Made by a program: the position numbers and the translations under genes. A stretch of DNA of 64,000 bases. Source: Aspidiotus rigidus (taxonomy: Eukaryota; Arthropoda; Insecta; Hemiptera; Diaspididae). This document shows, one piece after another, positions 37,315 through 49,176 of the stretch. Location: positions 744,001-808,000 of the forward strand of contig JAVHKY010000037.1 in NCBI GenBank assembly GCA_035079385.1, read 5' to 3'. Position 1 is the first letter of the stretch, and the number at the start of each line of letters is the position of its first letter. Below the pieces are notes generated by a model. That model was not told the DNA's origin, made no database searches, and saw only the letters and a program-made list of their open reading frames with translations.

Positions 37315-40300
37315 ATTACTTTGAAGAGAAGTGTTCTATGATTTTTTTCGGCGTTGAATACAATAAACCCGAACTCTCTCTGCTCTTAGTAACAATGTAT
37401 GTTTCTAAACTTCTTCAGTAAACTGAAAATATAGTTAAAAGTATTCGAACCGAATTAATCTCGATGTTGACTGAATAAAATACTTCGACAAAAATATGTC
37501 AACGCGAAAATGGGAACGGAACTGAAAGAATCTGGACAAAAGAATTAGATAAAGTAGAACTTCAACTTCATGTCCGTGCAAAAATTATTCACAGCCCAAA
37601 TCGTGGGAACTATTGACATTCTCCATTCTGTCACGCTAGGCGTGCGACGCTCATCTCATGCATTCACGTCATGAGGATACCGCACGATTTCTAGACATGT
37701 AGAGAGCGCTATTTTCGACGGAACAACGTAATGGAACTTCTTGCTAACTTCGTGGGATAAACCAAAATCGTTACTCCAAAGAGTGTTACTTATGTTACTA
37801 CTGTTCTAGGCCAGATAATCAATATTATTTCAAGATCTTAAAATTGTATGAATTGATCCACAGACTAGGATTATTCTACATCAAAGAACACTAAGACAAT
37901 ATCGATTTAAAATTTGAAACCTGGTGACATAAATTCATGATAAATTTGGAGCTGTTTTTTTTTCAGACGATCGATAAATTAATCATTAAGATAATCGTCA
38001 AGAAGGAAACTTATTTACAATGATATTGACCGTCTAGAATGGGCTTAATTACCTGAGTATCTTTCATTCTTTGTTGAGAAGGATTTAATCATAGAAACGA
38101 ATACAGTGATAACAATGTGAGCATCAAACATTTTTATTACGATAGATAATAAGAAATGAAAAAAAAAACGAGAACGATTTGTGAGGCATTTAATTGGTCT
38201 TTCGATTTCAGAAAAGTCAGAAATATGATAAGTATGTGCCAAAAAGTTTGCTGATAGGGTATGCCGAGGACTAAAATTCATCGTTTTATGGGCAGAAAAC
38301 CGAGAAATGACCCGACGAACATAGACATTTTATATACCTATGAAAAGATTTTTCTCTACGAAACGAATCCAACGCAAGTAAGAATTCTACCGTAGGTCTA
38401 AAATAGACTTTCTATTAAGGTACTTACTCTATGTGAAAAGTTACCAATGCTCGAATATTGAAATCTTTAGGAAACATAATTATCAATTTATCAATACCAT
38501 ATTTTTTGACTACGTACAAGTATAGTATAGGTACAAATACCAATCTATTAGGTAGATACCCAGAAAAATCGATCGAAAAGTCTACAGATTAAAAGATCCA
38601 TATTATATATGATGAGAAGATTGTAAAAACGGTAGGTAAACATAAAAAATTTTCGTTAATTCTGCTTAATTAGGAATGATACTTATATAATTAAGAATTC
38701 AACTCGAAATGATTTCGTCGATGTAATGCTTCAGAATTCAAAATGTCGACGAAAAATGACAAAGATAAAAAAGAGATACTTACCTATTTACCTATACGTA
38801 GATGAAGAATCAGAATATACCTACCAATTTATTATGAAATGATGTCGACTAATCATTAATCGTAGGTAATTTAGTAAGGACTGAATAAGGTAGCATAAAA
38901 ATCAAATTATTTTAAATAAGTAGGTAAGTATATAGGCCCTTTGATCTTTCAAATCTCGTTTTTCCTTTAGAATTCCATAAATCGAAATCATCCCCTGTCT
39001 CTTATCTTATTAAAAAAAGAATTAAAAAATTAAACTTTGATAGGTAGAATGATAGACTACAAGAGATGGACTGCCGACTGAAAATCTTGTTTCGAGTTGA
39101 GAACTTTAGTCACGCAGAGAGGAAAACCATGAAGATATTTTGAATTTTAATAAGTAGGTATAACGTCAAATTTTGAATACCGGTACCTTCTTTTCAAAAG
39201 CTCTAAAGTGGGAAAAATAAACTTGGATAACAGATTAGAGAAGACACGAATCTTGGAATACGGATCGCTCAACATATATACGAGTAATACAACTACGAAA
39301 CATGGAAGTATACGTAACATCATCACGCAATTTAATTAGAGCCACATTTTTGTTGAGAAAATGAAATGGATAGTTAATTATTTCTATTTTGAAGATTGTT
39401 TATTACAACAGATGACCGGGAAAACTGATAGAATGAAACAAAATAAATAAGATGAGATAGGCGCATTGTCATTCATTTCTCGTGCGGAACAATAACGATT
39501 TCATAAAAGTGAGTGATTTTTATTTCAAGAAACTTTTTTTTTCTTTTAAGGAGTGAAAGGAGAGCATCAAAAACCGAAGAGAATTTTCATAGGTACTCCA
39601 AATGTTACCTTTAAAATCACTGCCGTCGTAGGTATATAATTGGTAGAGCCTCAAACGTCGAAAAAAGTGAATAAGAAGCCCAAATAATATTTTAGTAAAA
39701 ATTATACTCACTAATCAAGAATATGAGGTCAGTATCCATTATGCTCTTCACGTGAATAAATTTTTGTCCTTGACTAGTTACGTGAGATTTTGCGCTCGTT
39801 AATGAAATTCTCTTATTACTCCGATAATATAAAATAATTATATATAACTCTATTAACGTTTTTTGTGAGTCATACTGAGCAATTTCATGGAAACGTAACG
39901 TCATTTCAGCATTCGACATTTCATCTGCGAGCAATGACGGATTTAGAAAAAAAGAAAGAAAAAGTAAACCACGTGTAAGAAGGTACCTATTGATATTGTC
40001 TTCATTTTTAGGAATAACTACATCTCAAAAACAGATAGTATTCTGGAAACCTCGCAAATATAACATTAAAATACTGTAGTTTTATGAGAGTACCGACCCT
40101 GTTTTGTGATATTTCGGTAAAAAGTTTAGAATAAAAGTTTTCAAATTTGTTTGGAGCCGTATGGAAGGGTTATTACCTTCAAAATCGAGTCTTTTTTGTT
40201 ACTACAATCCTGTAAACTATTACCGGTACGTTGAAAACGACTGCATTATACGTTGTACATTGAGCATTTAAACAAAAAGTTACAACTTTGTAGTTCAGAA

Positions 40301-41940
40301 AAAAAGAAAAAATAGTTTTACGCTTGATACTTATTGCTGTTCATTGGGTACATTTTTAAATGACGAAATTTCTCAAATCCTTCAAACAGTTCAGTTAATT
40401 TTTCCCGCCTCTAGGTCAGTCATCGGACACAGTCACAGTCTTCGAAATACAAAATTGTCTCTTCTTGTATAGATCTCGCCAAACAATACCATCGAGCCAG
40501 TGACCTTAATATAACAAATTAATTTTACAGACTGTACTTATGTAATTTATGTTCGTCTTTCATACAACGTTTCACGTCACATTTTGGATACGTGCGATAA
40601 AGATGAAGAAGTTTCAATGTGCATGGAAATATTTATTGCGGCATTCGGTACCGGTACTCTTCAAATTTTCCAACCACCACTCTTTAGAACGCCCAAGTCA
40701 TCCGAAGCTTTCTCAACTTTCCGCTAACGTCAACATCGATGAAAAAATAAACAAACAGGACAAAATTACATGCTTATGAGCACAATTACAAAAAAAAAAA
40801 AAAAGTCTAAATTCAGTTAGAATATTTGATGGACGAATCTTTTTTCCAGTTGGACGGAAGTAGAAGACGTAATCACGTAACGGAGAGAGCGGGAAAATTC
40901 TTCTACGAATTTTTAGGCGATACACCGTAGAATTGTACACACGTCGATATGAAAAGGAGTACCTATCGCCCAATACCATTAAACGTGTGCTTCATTAATA
41001 ATGCGACACGTGCTAGTGTACCTATTTCTTTTTTTTTGCAGGTCATGAATGAAAGACCGCTTTCACACATTCAATAGGTTGCTAATATATGTTCGTAAAA
41101 TCGAGGTTAATGGAGTTGATAAATATGTGCCAGAAATTTCGCATCGATAGAGCGGCACTGAAAGAAAAAAAACTCATCAAACTAAATTAATTATACGAAC
41201 GTTCCGTAAAACAGTGAACTTGGGTGAATCAAAGTCGTTCAATATACTTTTGACAATTATTGAATTAGAAGATATGTAAATTATAGAAAACTTTAAGTAT
41301 ACTTGATCTTGAAAAATTTTGGCTTCTGAGTTAAATACATTTTATCGCCAGAAATTGTGGTACATATTTAAAGGAATGATGGCTCTCACTTCGTTTGGGA
41401 ACTTGGAGAGATTTTCAATGATTACGCCCAAAGTGAATGAAAAGAGGTGTGCCTTAACTCAAAGCAATGTGAAAACGAAACCGGGTAACGTTGACCGGTC
41501 CCGCATCCATGTATTTTATAACAACTGGAAAATTCACTCCTCAGTGAACGGGTCTTAAATTGTCACAAAAACTGTCACCAAATTTGTGAGGACGACGAAT
41601 TTAGAGTATGCTAGCCTTCATTATACTAGACCTAATATACTTACATTTTACTACCCCTCACAGTATACTGCGCTTCACAAAATACTATAGTCTATACTAC
41701 GCGCTCTACTCGTTCGGATCCACCTCGCCACCAGTATTTTTTGACAGGGACTATTTCTGGGAAATTGTCACGAAAGACCGTCATGTCACGGTTTCTTCTC
41801 GCACTCGACGACGTCATCACCTCGTCAATGACCTTGAGCTACTTTATAGAGTCGTTTTTGATAATTTTGGTTGACCCGCCGTCCGCTCTGCTCCGTCCGG
41901 TAAAAACTGACCTAACCTGATAGAGGAGTTGGCCTTGGAA
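37315..41940. other. Intergenic region without recognised gene
   Basis: The first few hundred bases are the likely promoter and leader of belle. The rest is AT-rich with scattered TAGGTA units. Minus-strand open frames at 39520-39711 and 39692-39934 and a plus-strand one at 40549-40779 show no family resemblance, and I leave them uncalled. Confidence 0.45.
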
Positions 41941-42960
41941 AATTTTTGACTTTTGAACCATGGGGGACTTGGGAAAATGTTGGCTTGCGAGCTATTATAA
42001 GGAGGCGATTTAAAAAAACTTAAGTCTTCGAGACTTCAATTTTGATGGCGGCTTGCCTAACTGGAAGGAGTTCTTGCTTATAAATGACCGAAATATCCCT
42101 TTTGGTTCACAATTTATGTAGATTCTTATGTACCTAATTCGGACTGCCAAATTCGAAAAAAATTATCCAAAAATTCTTCCGATATTTTAGCGGCGCCAAG
42201 GGGCTGGTAACCACTAAAATAGGGGTGAAATTGAGATGACATTTTTCAACATATTTTCGCGAGTGTCCCTATGAAATTTTCCGTAGAATTTTGGAAAAAT
42301 ACTAAAAAAATTCTTCCAAGCGTTCAAAGAGCCCAAGGGCTTCGCCCCTCCCTCCCAAATTAATGAAAAATTGATATTTTGTGTTTTTTGGAAAAATCTT
42401 AACGGGGTCCAAAGTAGAATTCAGCGCGAAATCCGGGAAAAATGGTGAAAAAATTCCTGGGACCTTTGGAGGGGGTTAAGAGGGGCACAAACTCTGAAGG
42501 GTGATCAAAAACCTTTTGAATTTTTTTTCAAGTTCAACAAATTATTATGTAGAATTCACCGTAGAATTCAAGAAAAATGGTAAAAAAATTCCTGGAGGTC
42601 TCTAAGCGGGGGTACGAGGACTGGAACCCCCAAAACTCAAAGTAAAAAATATGCGTTTTTGAAAAAATTCAAACGGATTCTTGTGTGAAATTTACCGAAA
42701 GAATCCCGAAAAAAATCTCATGGCTCTTCGAGGGGGCCGGGAGGAACATAAACTTCTTTGGGAAAAGTTGTAGAATTGTAGAATTACATTTTTATGACTC
42801 ATGTAAACTGCGTTTTTTGTGTGTTCAGAAGTATATTTTTTCGGACTCATTATTTTTTCTTATAGTTTCTACTTTTCAGTCCGTCATTTTCTCAAAAATG
42901 CATATTTTTCACCTTGAGTTTTTTGGGAGTAGTCCTTTTACCCCCTGAAAATTAGCCCTA
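41941..42960. repeat. Diverged satellite/tandem-repeat block
   Basis: It begins with a diverged copy of the GACTTGG-AAAA-TTT-CGACT satellite (about 41935-42000). It then carries about four loose repeats of roughly 90-110 bp, each with a GAATTCA..GAAAAATGG..AAAAAATTC core (about 42240-42720), similar in style to the arms of the foldback element at 54.8-57.9 kb. No coding sequence. Confidence 0.5.
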
Positions 42961-43289
42961 ATGGGTAATTTTACAGTCGAATGGAGAATATTTCGTCAAC
43001 AAAGAATCACCGGGTAAATTTCCCATCTTTTGATATACTTACTCGCCGTTCAAAGATTGCAGCTCCTATTATCGAAAAACCTGATGAAAATAGACAGAGT
43101 GAAATAATGGAAGATTTTGAAGATTTTCGAGAGGTGAAAATGAGAAAAATGTTCATTTATTTGGAGAAATGTGTAAGAGGGGAAAAGTTCGCGCAAAAAA
43201 CGGACATGCATGTCTCTTTTCTTATCATTTTTAGTGACTACGTAAATAAATGATTATTAGTTGAGAGTAATTTTTTTTCACGTTAGGCT

Positions 43290-43706
43290 ACTTTACAATG
43301 TTGTATGTATAAAATCCTAGGGTGATGAATTTTACTAGGTACCTACCTTGGATAATGAATTTTTCCGTGTATCTACCTTGGTAAAAATGACATACAGGTA
43401 ATTTCTCTAAAAAAGGTCTGAAATACAAGTAAATTCGACAGAATATTCACTTTTATTATAGACTGCACGTTTGTGCGCCTTGGGAAAGTGTTCTAAACGT
43501 ACGTGGAAATAAAAAAGTGTGGTCATTGATGTTCCTGAGTACCTACCTTGTGAAAAATGAAATACTGTATCCCCACCTTGGTGAAAACAATATATCCTTA
43601 GTGAGAGTGATTTCTGTCAGATAAAGGCTAATAAGGCTAAATAATGATCATAAATTTTTCCTGAACGTTTGTGAGCGTTGAAAAAATCATAGGTAAAGAA
43701 TTTACC
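43290..43706 (+). repeat. Repeat R, left part (interrupted by PLE-A)
   Basis: Contains the phrases GTACCTACCTTG.TAAAAATGA, CCTGAACGTT.GTGAGCGTTG and AAATCATAGGTAAAGAATTTACC. The same phrases recur at 49700-49880 in the same order. The right remainder of this copy resumes at 49603 after the PLE-A insertion. Confidence 0.7.
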
Positions 43707-43718
43707 TTATTTATTGTA

Positions 43719-43915
43719 AAATAATAAAAGGACTTGTCCAGACGAGTATATCATAAACAAAATAATGAGCTTGAAAGCACTGTCGTCTTAAAAAAATTTT
43801 TTACTTATACGACGATCGACGTTTCGAACGTACACACGTTCTTCTTCAGGATCGATAAATACTACAATGAGTAAAGCTATTAACAGGAACAAAACGGAGC
43901 AGCAGCACTGAGAGC
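43719..43915 (-). repeat. PLE-A terminal repeat (pLTR), left copy
   Basis: Nearly identical to 46424-46616 in direct orientation, and to 49430-49590 in inverted orientation. It carries a hammerhead-like core. Confidence 0.85.
43813..43854 (-). ncRNA. Hammerhead-ribozyme-like core, PLE-A copy 1
   Basis: Minus strand: stem I 5' strand CGATC, core CTGAAGA (43849-43843), one extra A, stem II GAACG/CGTTC with six-base loop TGTGTA, GAAAC (43825-43821), then GTC (cleavage after C at 43818), then stem I 3' strand GATCG. Stem III is only ACGT, which is self-complementary, as in the PLE hammerheads known to work as dimers. The extra A between the core and stem II departs from the minimal consensus. 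Confidence 0.75.
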
Positions 43916-43940
43916 GTGAAAGAACAAGAAAGAAAGTAGA

Positions 43941-44466
43941 TTACTCACGATTATTATACGAGTAAATCGCTGGCGAATAAAAGTTACTAATCCTGTAGCT
44001 GTCGGTTTTAAAGTTTATACTGTCCTTACATTTCATAATTTCTATCGCTTCATGAATTTTTCTTTTCCTATCATGCTTTTCGAAGCAACAAATGGACGCA
44101 TTTTCAAAATCAAAAAGATGTCCCTCACCATGAGAGTGCTCACATGAGGCCGTACATTTTTGTTTAAGTTTTACATCACTTTTATGTTGACTTATTCTAC
44201 AACGAAGCAACTGTCTCGTTTCGCCAATATAATGAGAATCACAATCACTACAAGGAATATCATAGACTAGGCCTGAGCACTCTCCTTGGGAAAATTTATC
44301 TTTAACTTTAGTGAAAAATCGATTATTTCTGTTGATAGTACTGAACGTTACGTTAAATCTAGAGTCAAGGCTCATAAGGAGCTTCCTTATCATAATACTA
44401 GGGGTACCAATGAAAGGAATAGAAATAATACTCGCTTTTCTACGAAAAGTCGGTAAAAAATTTTGT
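43941..44466 (-). pseudogene. PLE-A GIY-YIG endonuclease domain
   Basis: The frame opens just after an in-frame stop (about 44466) and reads QNFLPTFRRK, then SIISIPFIGTPS. The nuclease follows: GLVYDIPCSDC, HYIGETRQLLRCRISQHKSD, CEHSHGEGH, EKHDRKRKIHEAIEI. This is the GIY-YIG nuclease with the Cys-x2-Cys finger typical of canonical Penelope elements. It nicks target DNA for insertion. It is in a different frame from the RT and separated from it by stops, so this copy cannot make a fused RT-EN protein. Confidence 0.85.
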
Positions 44467-44486
44467 CCTTTCAGTATTTACGTTAT

Positions 44487-46050
44487 TCAAAAGGGGGGAG
44501 GGTTAGTTACGTTAGAATATATAATAGAATTAATGAAAGTGTCCGGATAATTATTAGATTTAAGTAAATTACTAAATTCTACTTTAAGGTCATCATGATA
44601 CTGAGGGTCTGAAATACTAAGTCTATTCTTAAAAATGTTTCTGGCGGTATTAACTTTAAAATGAAACGGCTGATTAGAATTAAAATTAATAATTCGACCA
44701 GTGTATGTCGGTTTTTTGTAGTGTTTAAATTTAAGAGTAAGGTCTTGATTCTTAACGATAGTTACATCCAGGAAATTGATCGCGTTATTATTTTCTTTTT
44801 CTAAAGTAAGACAAAGACGGTCATGAAAACTGTTCAACGATTCGAAAACACTGTCAAGGAGGTCAGGATTCAAAATAAACAAACTATCGTCGACATACTT
44901 AAATAAACAAGTAAAATTGTAACTATTTTTCAGCGTCATAAATAATTTGTCAAGAACTAGCTCCGCAACAATAAGCGATAAAGGGTTGCCCATTGCCATA
45001 CCTTCGATTTGCGAGTAGAACTTGCCTTGATAGCAACAATATCCCTTCTCTAAACAAAACTTCAAGGCTTTTAGAAACATCTCTTTGTTGATGGAGGTGA
45101 ACGATAGGATATCCTGCCATCTCTCATCAACCGTCTGGATCGTCAAGGTAATCGGAATATTGGTGAATAAAGAAACCGCGTCGAACGAAACCATAATATC
45201 GTCTTCTCGCACATCAATTTTCCCCAACTCCTCTATGAGATGGCCAGAGCTGCGGATGTTGATAGAGTCGTCACCTATGTATCCTAGGATTCTCGAAAGA
45301 AATTTCGACAGATTGTAGGTAGGAGCTCCAATGAACGATGTAACCGGCCGAAGCGGGACATTTGTTTTGTGGACCTTGGGCAAGCCGTAAAAACGCGGAG
45401 CAGTCCCTGTGTAGGTTGTGAGAGAAGACTTGAGCTCTGCCTCAATTAACTTTTTCTCAAATAACTCCTTCACTAACGCGTTGTTCTCTCTCTGGATTGA
45501 GGAGGTAGGATCGTTAGCCAGACATTTGTAAGTGGCTGGGTCATCCAACAGTTGATGTATCTTTTGCACATACTTCTCTTTTTCCATTATTACCGTGGTA
45601 TTGCCTTTGTCTGCTTTGAGAATGAATAAATTTTGATTATCGTTCAGAAAGGATTTCGTGTTATTGAGATCCTTTTTGGCGATAAACTTATCCTCCCTCT
45701 TTTTGCGAAAATTAGTTTTATTCAATTTTCTGAGTAAGCCTGCCACCCGTAGTCTTACCTCAGTTTTCCGTTCATCAGATGTCCTAGCCTGCGAAATTAT
45801 ATGTTCAGCATCAGCAATGAATTTATCAACGGGTGGTTTTGCGTTCTTATGAGCAAAATTTGGACCCAATTGTAGCACTTTCTTGACGGAGGGAGGGATG
45901 TCTTTGTTTGTGAGATTGACTATCCAGTTGGATGGGAGGGAAGGATGTACTTTTTTATGTTTTCCCATTAAAGCATCAAACTTCTTGACATGGAGCTCCT
46001 TTTTCTTAACATCTAGACGACTGACGCATTCCTCGATGAATCTGAACGAC
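44487..46050 (-). pseudogene. PLE-A reverse transcriptase
   Basis: An open frame of about 500 codons (first Met at 45968, open upstream to near 46050). It includes a Lys-rich N-terminus, ADKGNTTVIMEK, APRFYGLPKVHK, LRPVTSFIGAPTYNLSK, VSFDAVSLFTNIP, GMAMGNPLSLIVAEL and the catalytic FKYVDDSLFI, then NFLDVTI. This is a Penelope-type RT. The G-x-P-x-S motif reads MGNPLS, as expected. The frame ends at a stop (44487) before the nuclease, and the N-terminal part upstream lies in another frame. The catalytic residues are kept, so inactivation seems recent. Confidence 0.9.
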
Positions 46051-46420
46051 AGGGTGAAAAGTAGTTAGAGAAACAGTTCTCAAGAGTTTGCTTCTGTTGT
46101 TTTAGATGGTGAAGTTTTTGGAACAATTGGTCTAATTCAAAATTCAACAGAAACTGACGCGATTTTTTCAACCAAGACTCAAAACGTATCCTATTTCCAT
46201 AAGGTTCCTCCAAGGTGGAGGCCACTGGTTTGAAAGCATTCCAGATGTGCGACGGGTAGACGTCGTTCTTTTTGCACCGTTTTAAAAAAACAATAGACGC
46301 CCTGACGTTAACCAGTTTTTCTTCACATTTTATAAGATTTCTAAAAACACTTTTGGCAGCCGCACCGTACCTCCAATTTAATAGCCCGAAAATATTGATA
46401 TAAGAATTTGCCATTTTCAC
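46013..46420 (-). pseudogene. PLE-A N-terminal coding part, frame-shifted
   Basis: Starts MKMANSYINIFGLLNWRYG directly downstream of the internal terminal repeat and is rich in Lys/Leu/Gln helices (FELDQLFQKLHHLKQQKQ). PLEs usually begin their single ORF in this place. A frameshift near 46020-46050 separates it from the RT frame, where RLDVKKKELHVKKFDALMG continues. Confidence 0.6.
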
Positions 46421-46423
46421 AAA

Positions 46424-46616
46424 ATAATAAAAGGACTTGTCCAGACGAGTATATCATAAACAAAATAATGAGCTTGAAAGCACTGTCGTCTTAAAAAAAT
46501 TTTTTACTTATACGACGATCGACGTTTCGAACGTACACACGTTCTTCTTCAGGATCGATAAATACTACAATGAGTAAAGCTATAAACAGGAACAAAACGG
46601 AGCAGCAGCACTGAAA
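46424..46616 (-). repeat. PLE-A terminal repeat (pLTR), internal copy
   Basis: A direct repeat of 43719-43915, lying upstream of the minus-strand coding region. This gives the pLTR-ORF-pLTR arrangement typical of Penelope elements. Confidence 0.85.
46516..46557 (-). ncRNA. Hammerhead-ribozyme-like core, PLE-A copy 2
   Basis: Same pieces as copy 1: GATCG (46557-46553 on +), CTGAAGA (46552-46546), stem II, GAAAC (46528-46524), GTC (46523-46521) and the closing GATCG strand. All core bases are unchanged. Confidence 0.75.
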
Positions 46617-46619
46617 GGA

Positions 46620-46760
46620 AAAAATTTTTTTCTATTCCTTTCATTGGTACCCCCAGTATTATGATAAAGAAGCTCCTTATGAGCCTTGACTCTAGATTTA
46701 ACGTAACGTTCAGTACTATCAACAGAAATAGGTAATCGATTTTTCACTAAAGTTAAAGAT
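46620..46760 (+). pseudogene. PLE-A right arm, first piece
   Basis: The reverse complement of roughly 44290-44430 (start of the nuclease region), with many matching blocks such as AAGGAGCTTC.TTATCATAATAC in inverse orientation. It breaks off at AAAGAT where a short retroposon is inserted. Confidence 0.7.
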
Positions 46761-47112
46761 GCTCTCATCTCCAATCACTTCGCTCATCACTACAGGTCTC
46801 TTCCTCCATCTTACAAGTTCTCAAAAATGATTGCGATACTGTTACACTGTCACTACAATACTTACGTCTCACTGAATTCTACTCTCTCACCTAACTGTTC
46901 TACCTCAACAAATTCTTACAACTTAACACAAAATACGTTAATAATATATAAGTCTGTCAAAAATATTCATTTTATCATTCTATTATCTATTTAATTATTT
47001 ATAAAATGTATTTCTCCCGCCATATTACATACCTAAAATAACTTGTAATCCGTCGAGTAAATAGCCCAATAGGTAGCTGAAATGCTCGTTAAAATAAATA
47101 AAAAAAAAAAAA
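46761..47112 (+). mobile_element. Short retroposed insert with A-rich tail
   Basis: About 350 bp inserted in the right arm of PLE-A. AAAGAT is duplicated at 46755-46760 and 47113-47118, and the insert ends in AATAAAT followed by a run of A. That is the form of a SINE or other short retroposon, or a 5'-truncated LINE end. I could not identify internal pol III boxes with confidence. Removing it makes the PLE sequence continuous (AAAGAT followed by AAATTTTCCC). Confidence 0.65.
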
Positions 47113-47252
47113 AAAGATAAATTTTCCCAAGGAGAGTGCTCAGGCCTAGTCTATGATATTCCTTGTAGTGATTGTGATTCTCATTATATTGGCGAAACGA
47201 GACAGTTGCTTCGTTGTAGAATAAGTCAACATAAAAGTGATGTAAAACTTTC
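47113..47252 (+). pseudogene. PLE-A right arm, second piece
   Basis: Inverse copy of about 44165-44300: GGAGAGTGCTCAGGCCTAGT, CCTTGTAGTGATTGTGATTC and GGCGAAACGAGACAGTTGC can be read. It stops at GTAAAACTT, where module S begins. Confidence 0.75.
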
Positions 47253-48021
47253 AAAAAAAAATTTTCTGGCATAGCCAAATAAATGAAAATCATGTTCCAT
47301 GTCTTTTATATTTTATCAGTCATCTTGAAATATTTCAGTCTAGGCTTCTACTAGGTCAAGTGTTCGTGAGATATTATTCGTTTACCCCTTTACCTATCTT
47401 GGCGTCGTATAAGTCTTCAATGAGAAATACGAGGTAGCGCGAACTCGCTCCGCTCGTTCGCCCCCTGTCTCGCTGTTTTATTGGAATGGTATGTGACAAT
47501 TCAAGTCTAGGGGACTTGTTAAAATTTCGACTATCCAGCCTTTATTTATTTAATTATTTAATTATTCAATTATTTATTTATTTAATTATTTAATATTATT
47601 TATTTAATTATTTATTTAGGTATTTATTTATTTATTATTAATTCTTGTACTAGGTCAAGTGTTCGTGAGATATTATTCGTTTACCCCTTTACCTATCTTG
47701 GCGTCGTATAAGTCTTGTAGGTATGAGAAATATTTTGAGGTAATTGTGGGTGTTCTATATTTTGAGGTATCAACTTTCGTGGGGCGAACGAGCGATCTCG
47801 CTGTTGTATTGGAATGGTATGAGAAAATTCAAGTCTTTTTGAGAAATATGAGGTAGCGCGAACTCGCTCCGCTCGTTCGCCCCTTGTCTCGCTGTTCTAT
47901 TGGAATGGTATGAGACAATTCAAGTCTAGGGGACTTGGAAAAATTTCGAGTATTCAGCCTTTATTTATTTAATTATTTAATTATTTAATTATCTTATTAT
48001 TTTATTATTTAATTATTTAAT

Positions 48022-48053
<32 letters not shown>

Positions 48054-48074
48054 TCTATCTATCTATTTATCTAT

Positions 48075-48149
<75 letters not shown>

Positions 48150-49176
48150 TTCATTTATTTATTTATTATTAATTCTTCTACTAGGTCAAGTGTTCGTGAG
48201 ATATTATTCGTTTACCCCTTTACCTATCTTGGCGTCGTATAAGTCTTGTATGAGAAATATTTTTAGGTAATTGTGGGTGTTCTATATTTTGAGGTATCAA
48301 CTTTCGTGGGACGAACGAGCGATCTCGCTGTTGTATTGGAATGGTATGAGAAAATTCAAGTCTTCTATGAGAAATATGAGGTAGCGCGAACTCGCTCCGC
48401 TCGTTCGCCCCTTGTCTCGCTGTTGTATTGGAATGGTATGAGACAATTCAAGTCTAGGGGACTTGGAAAAATTTCGACTATCCAGCCATATATGATAGGA
48501 AGAGGGACTTGGAAAATTTTCTAATTATTAATTATATTAATTATTTAATTATTTAATTATTTAATTATTATTGAATTAATTATTTATTATTATTACGCGG
48601 GGTGTACTCGCGAATTTCTGAATCACACAAGGGGTAGAGATTTTTTAATTATTAATTATATTAATTATTTAATCAATTATTTATTTAATTAAATAATTAT
48701 TTAATTTTTAATTAATTATTTATTATTATTACGCGGGGTGTACTCGCGAATTTCTGTATCACACAAGGGGTAGAGATTTTCTAATTATTAATTATATTAA
48801 TTATTTAATCATTTATTTATTTAATTAAATATATATTTAATTATTCATTTATTTAATTATTTAATTAAATAATTATTCAATTATTTAATTATTAATTAAT
48901 TATTTATTATTATTACGCGGGGTGTACTCGCGAATTTCTGAATCACCCACGGGGTAGAGATTTTCTAATTATTAATTATATTAATTATTTAATTATTTAT
49001 TTATTTAATTATTTAATTATTTATTTATTTGTTTATTATTAATTATTATTATTACGCGGGGTGTACTCGCGAATTTCTGAATCACCCACGGGGTAGAGAT
49101 TTCTCTTGACGGGGGGGGGGGGGGGGGTGTGGTACTCGCAAGTTTCAAAATCGGGGTCCGGCGAGAGAAAAGACAT
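47253..49176. repeat. Satellite-rich module S, copy in PLE-A
   Basis: Contains three copies of a unit beginning CTAGGTCAAGTGTTCGTGAG (about 47350, 47650 and 48180). These alternate with GAGGTAGCGCGAACTCGCTC blocks and the GACTTGGAAAAATTTCGACT satellite, long TTTA/TTAA tracts, and four units with ACGCGGGGTGTACTCGCGAA (48595-49090). It ends with a G-run and GGCGAGAGAAAAGACATGGA ACATG. CATGTTCCATGTCTTTT near 47292 is the exact inverse of the end AAAAGACATGGAACATG, so the module may have 17-bp inverted ends. No protein is credible here. Confidence 0.7.
48037..48163. repeat. TTTA/CTAT microsatellite
   Basis: About 30 near-perfect TTTA units with a few CTAT variants, inside module S. Confidence 0.9.

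Noticed and set aside
39520..39934. Two overlapping minus-strand open frames as an unknown gene
   Set aside because: No start context, splice partners or conserved features; may be chance.
47659..48524. Repeated open frames reading VGVLYFEVSTFVGRTSDLA
   Set aside because: They arise from the satellite unit of module S and change frame between copies; no sign of selection.
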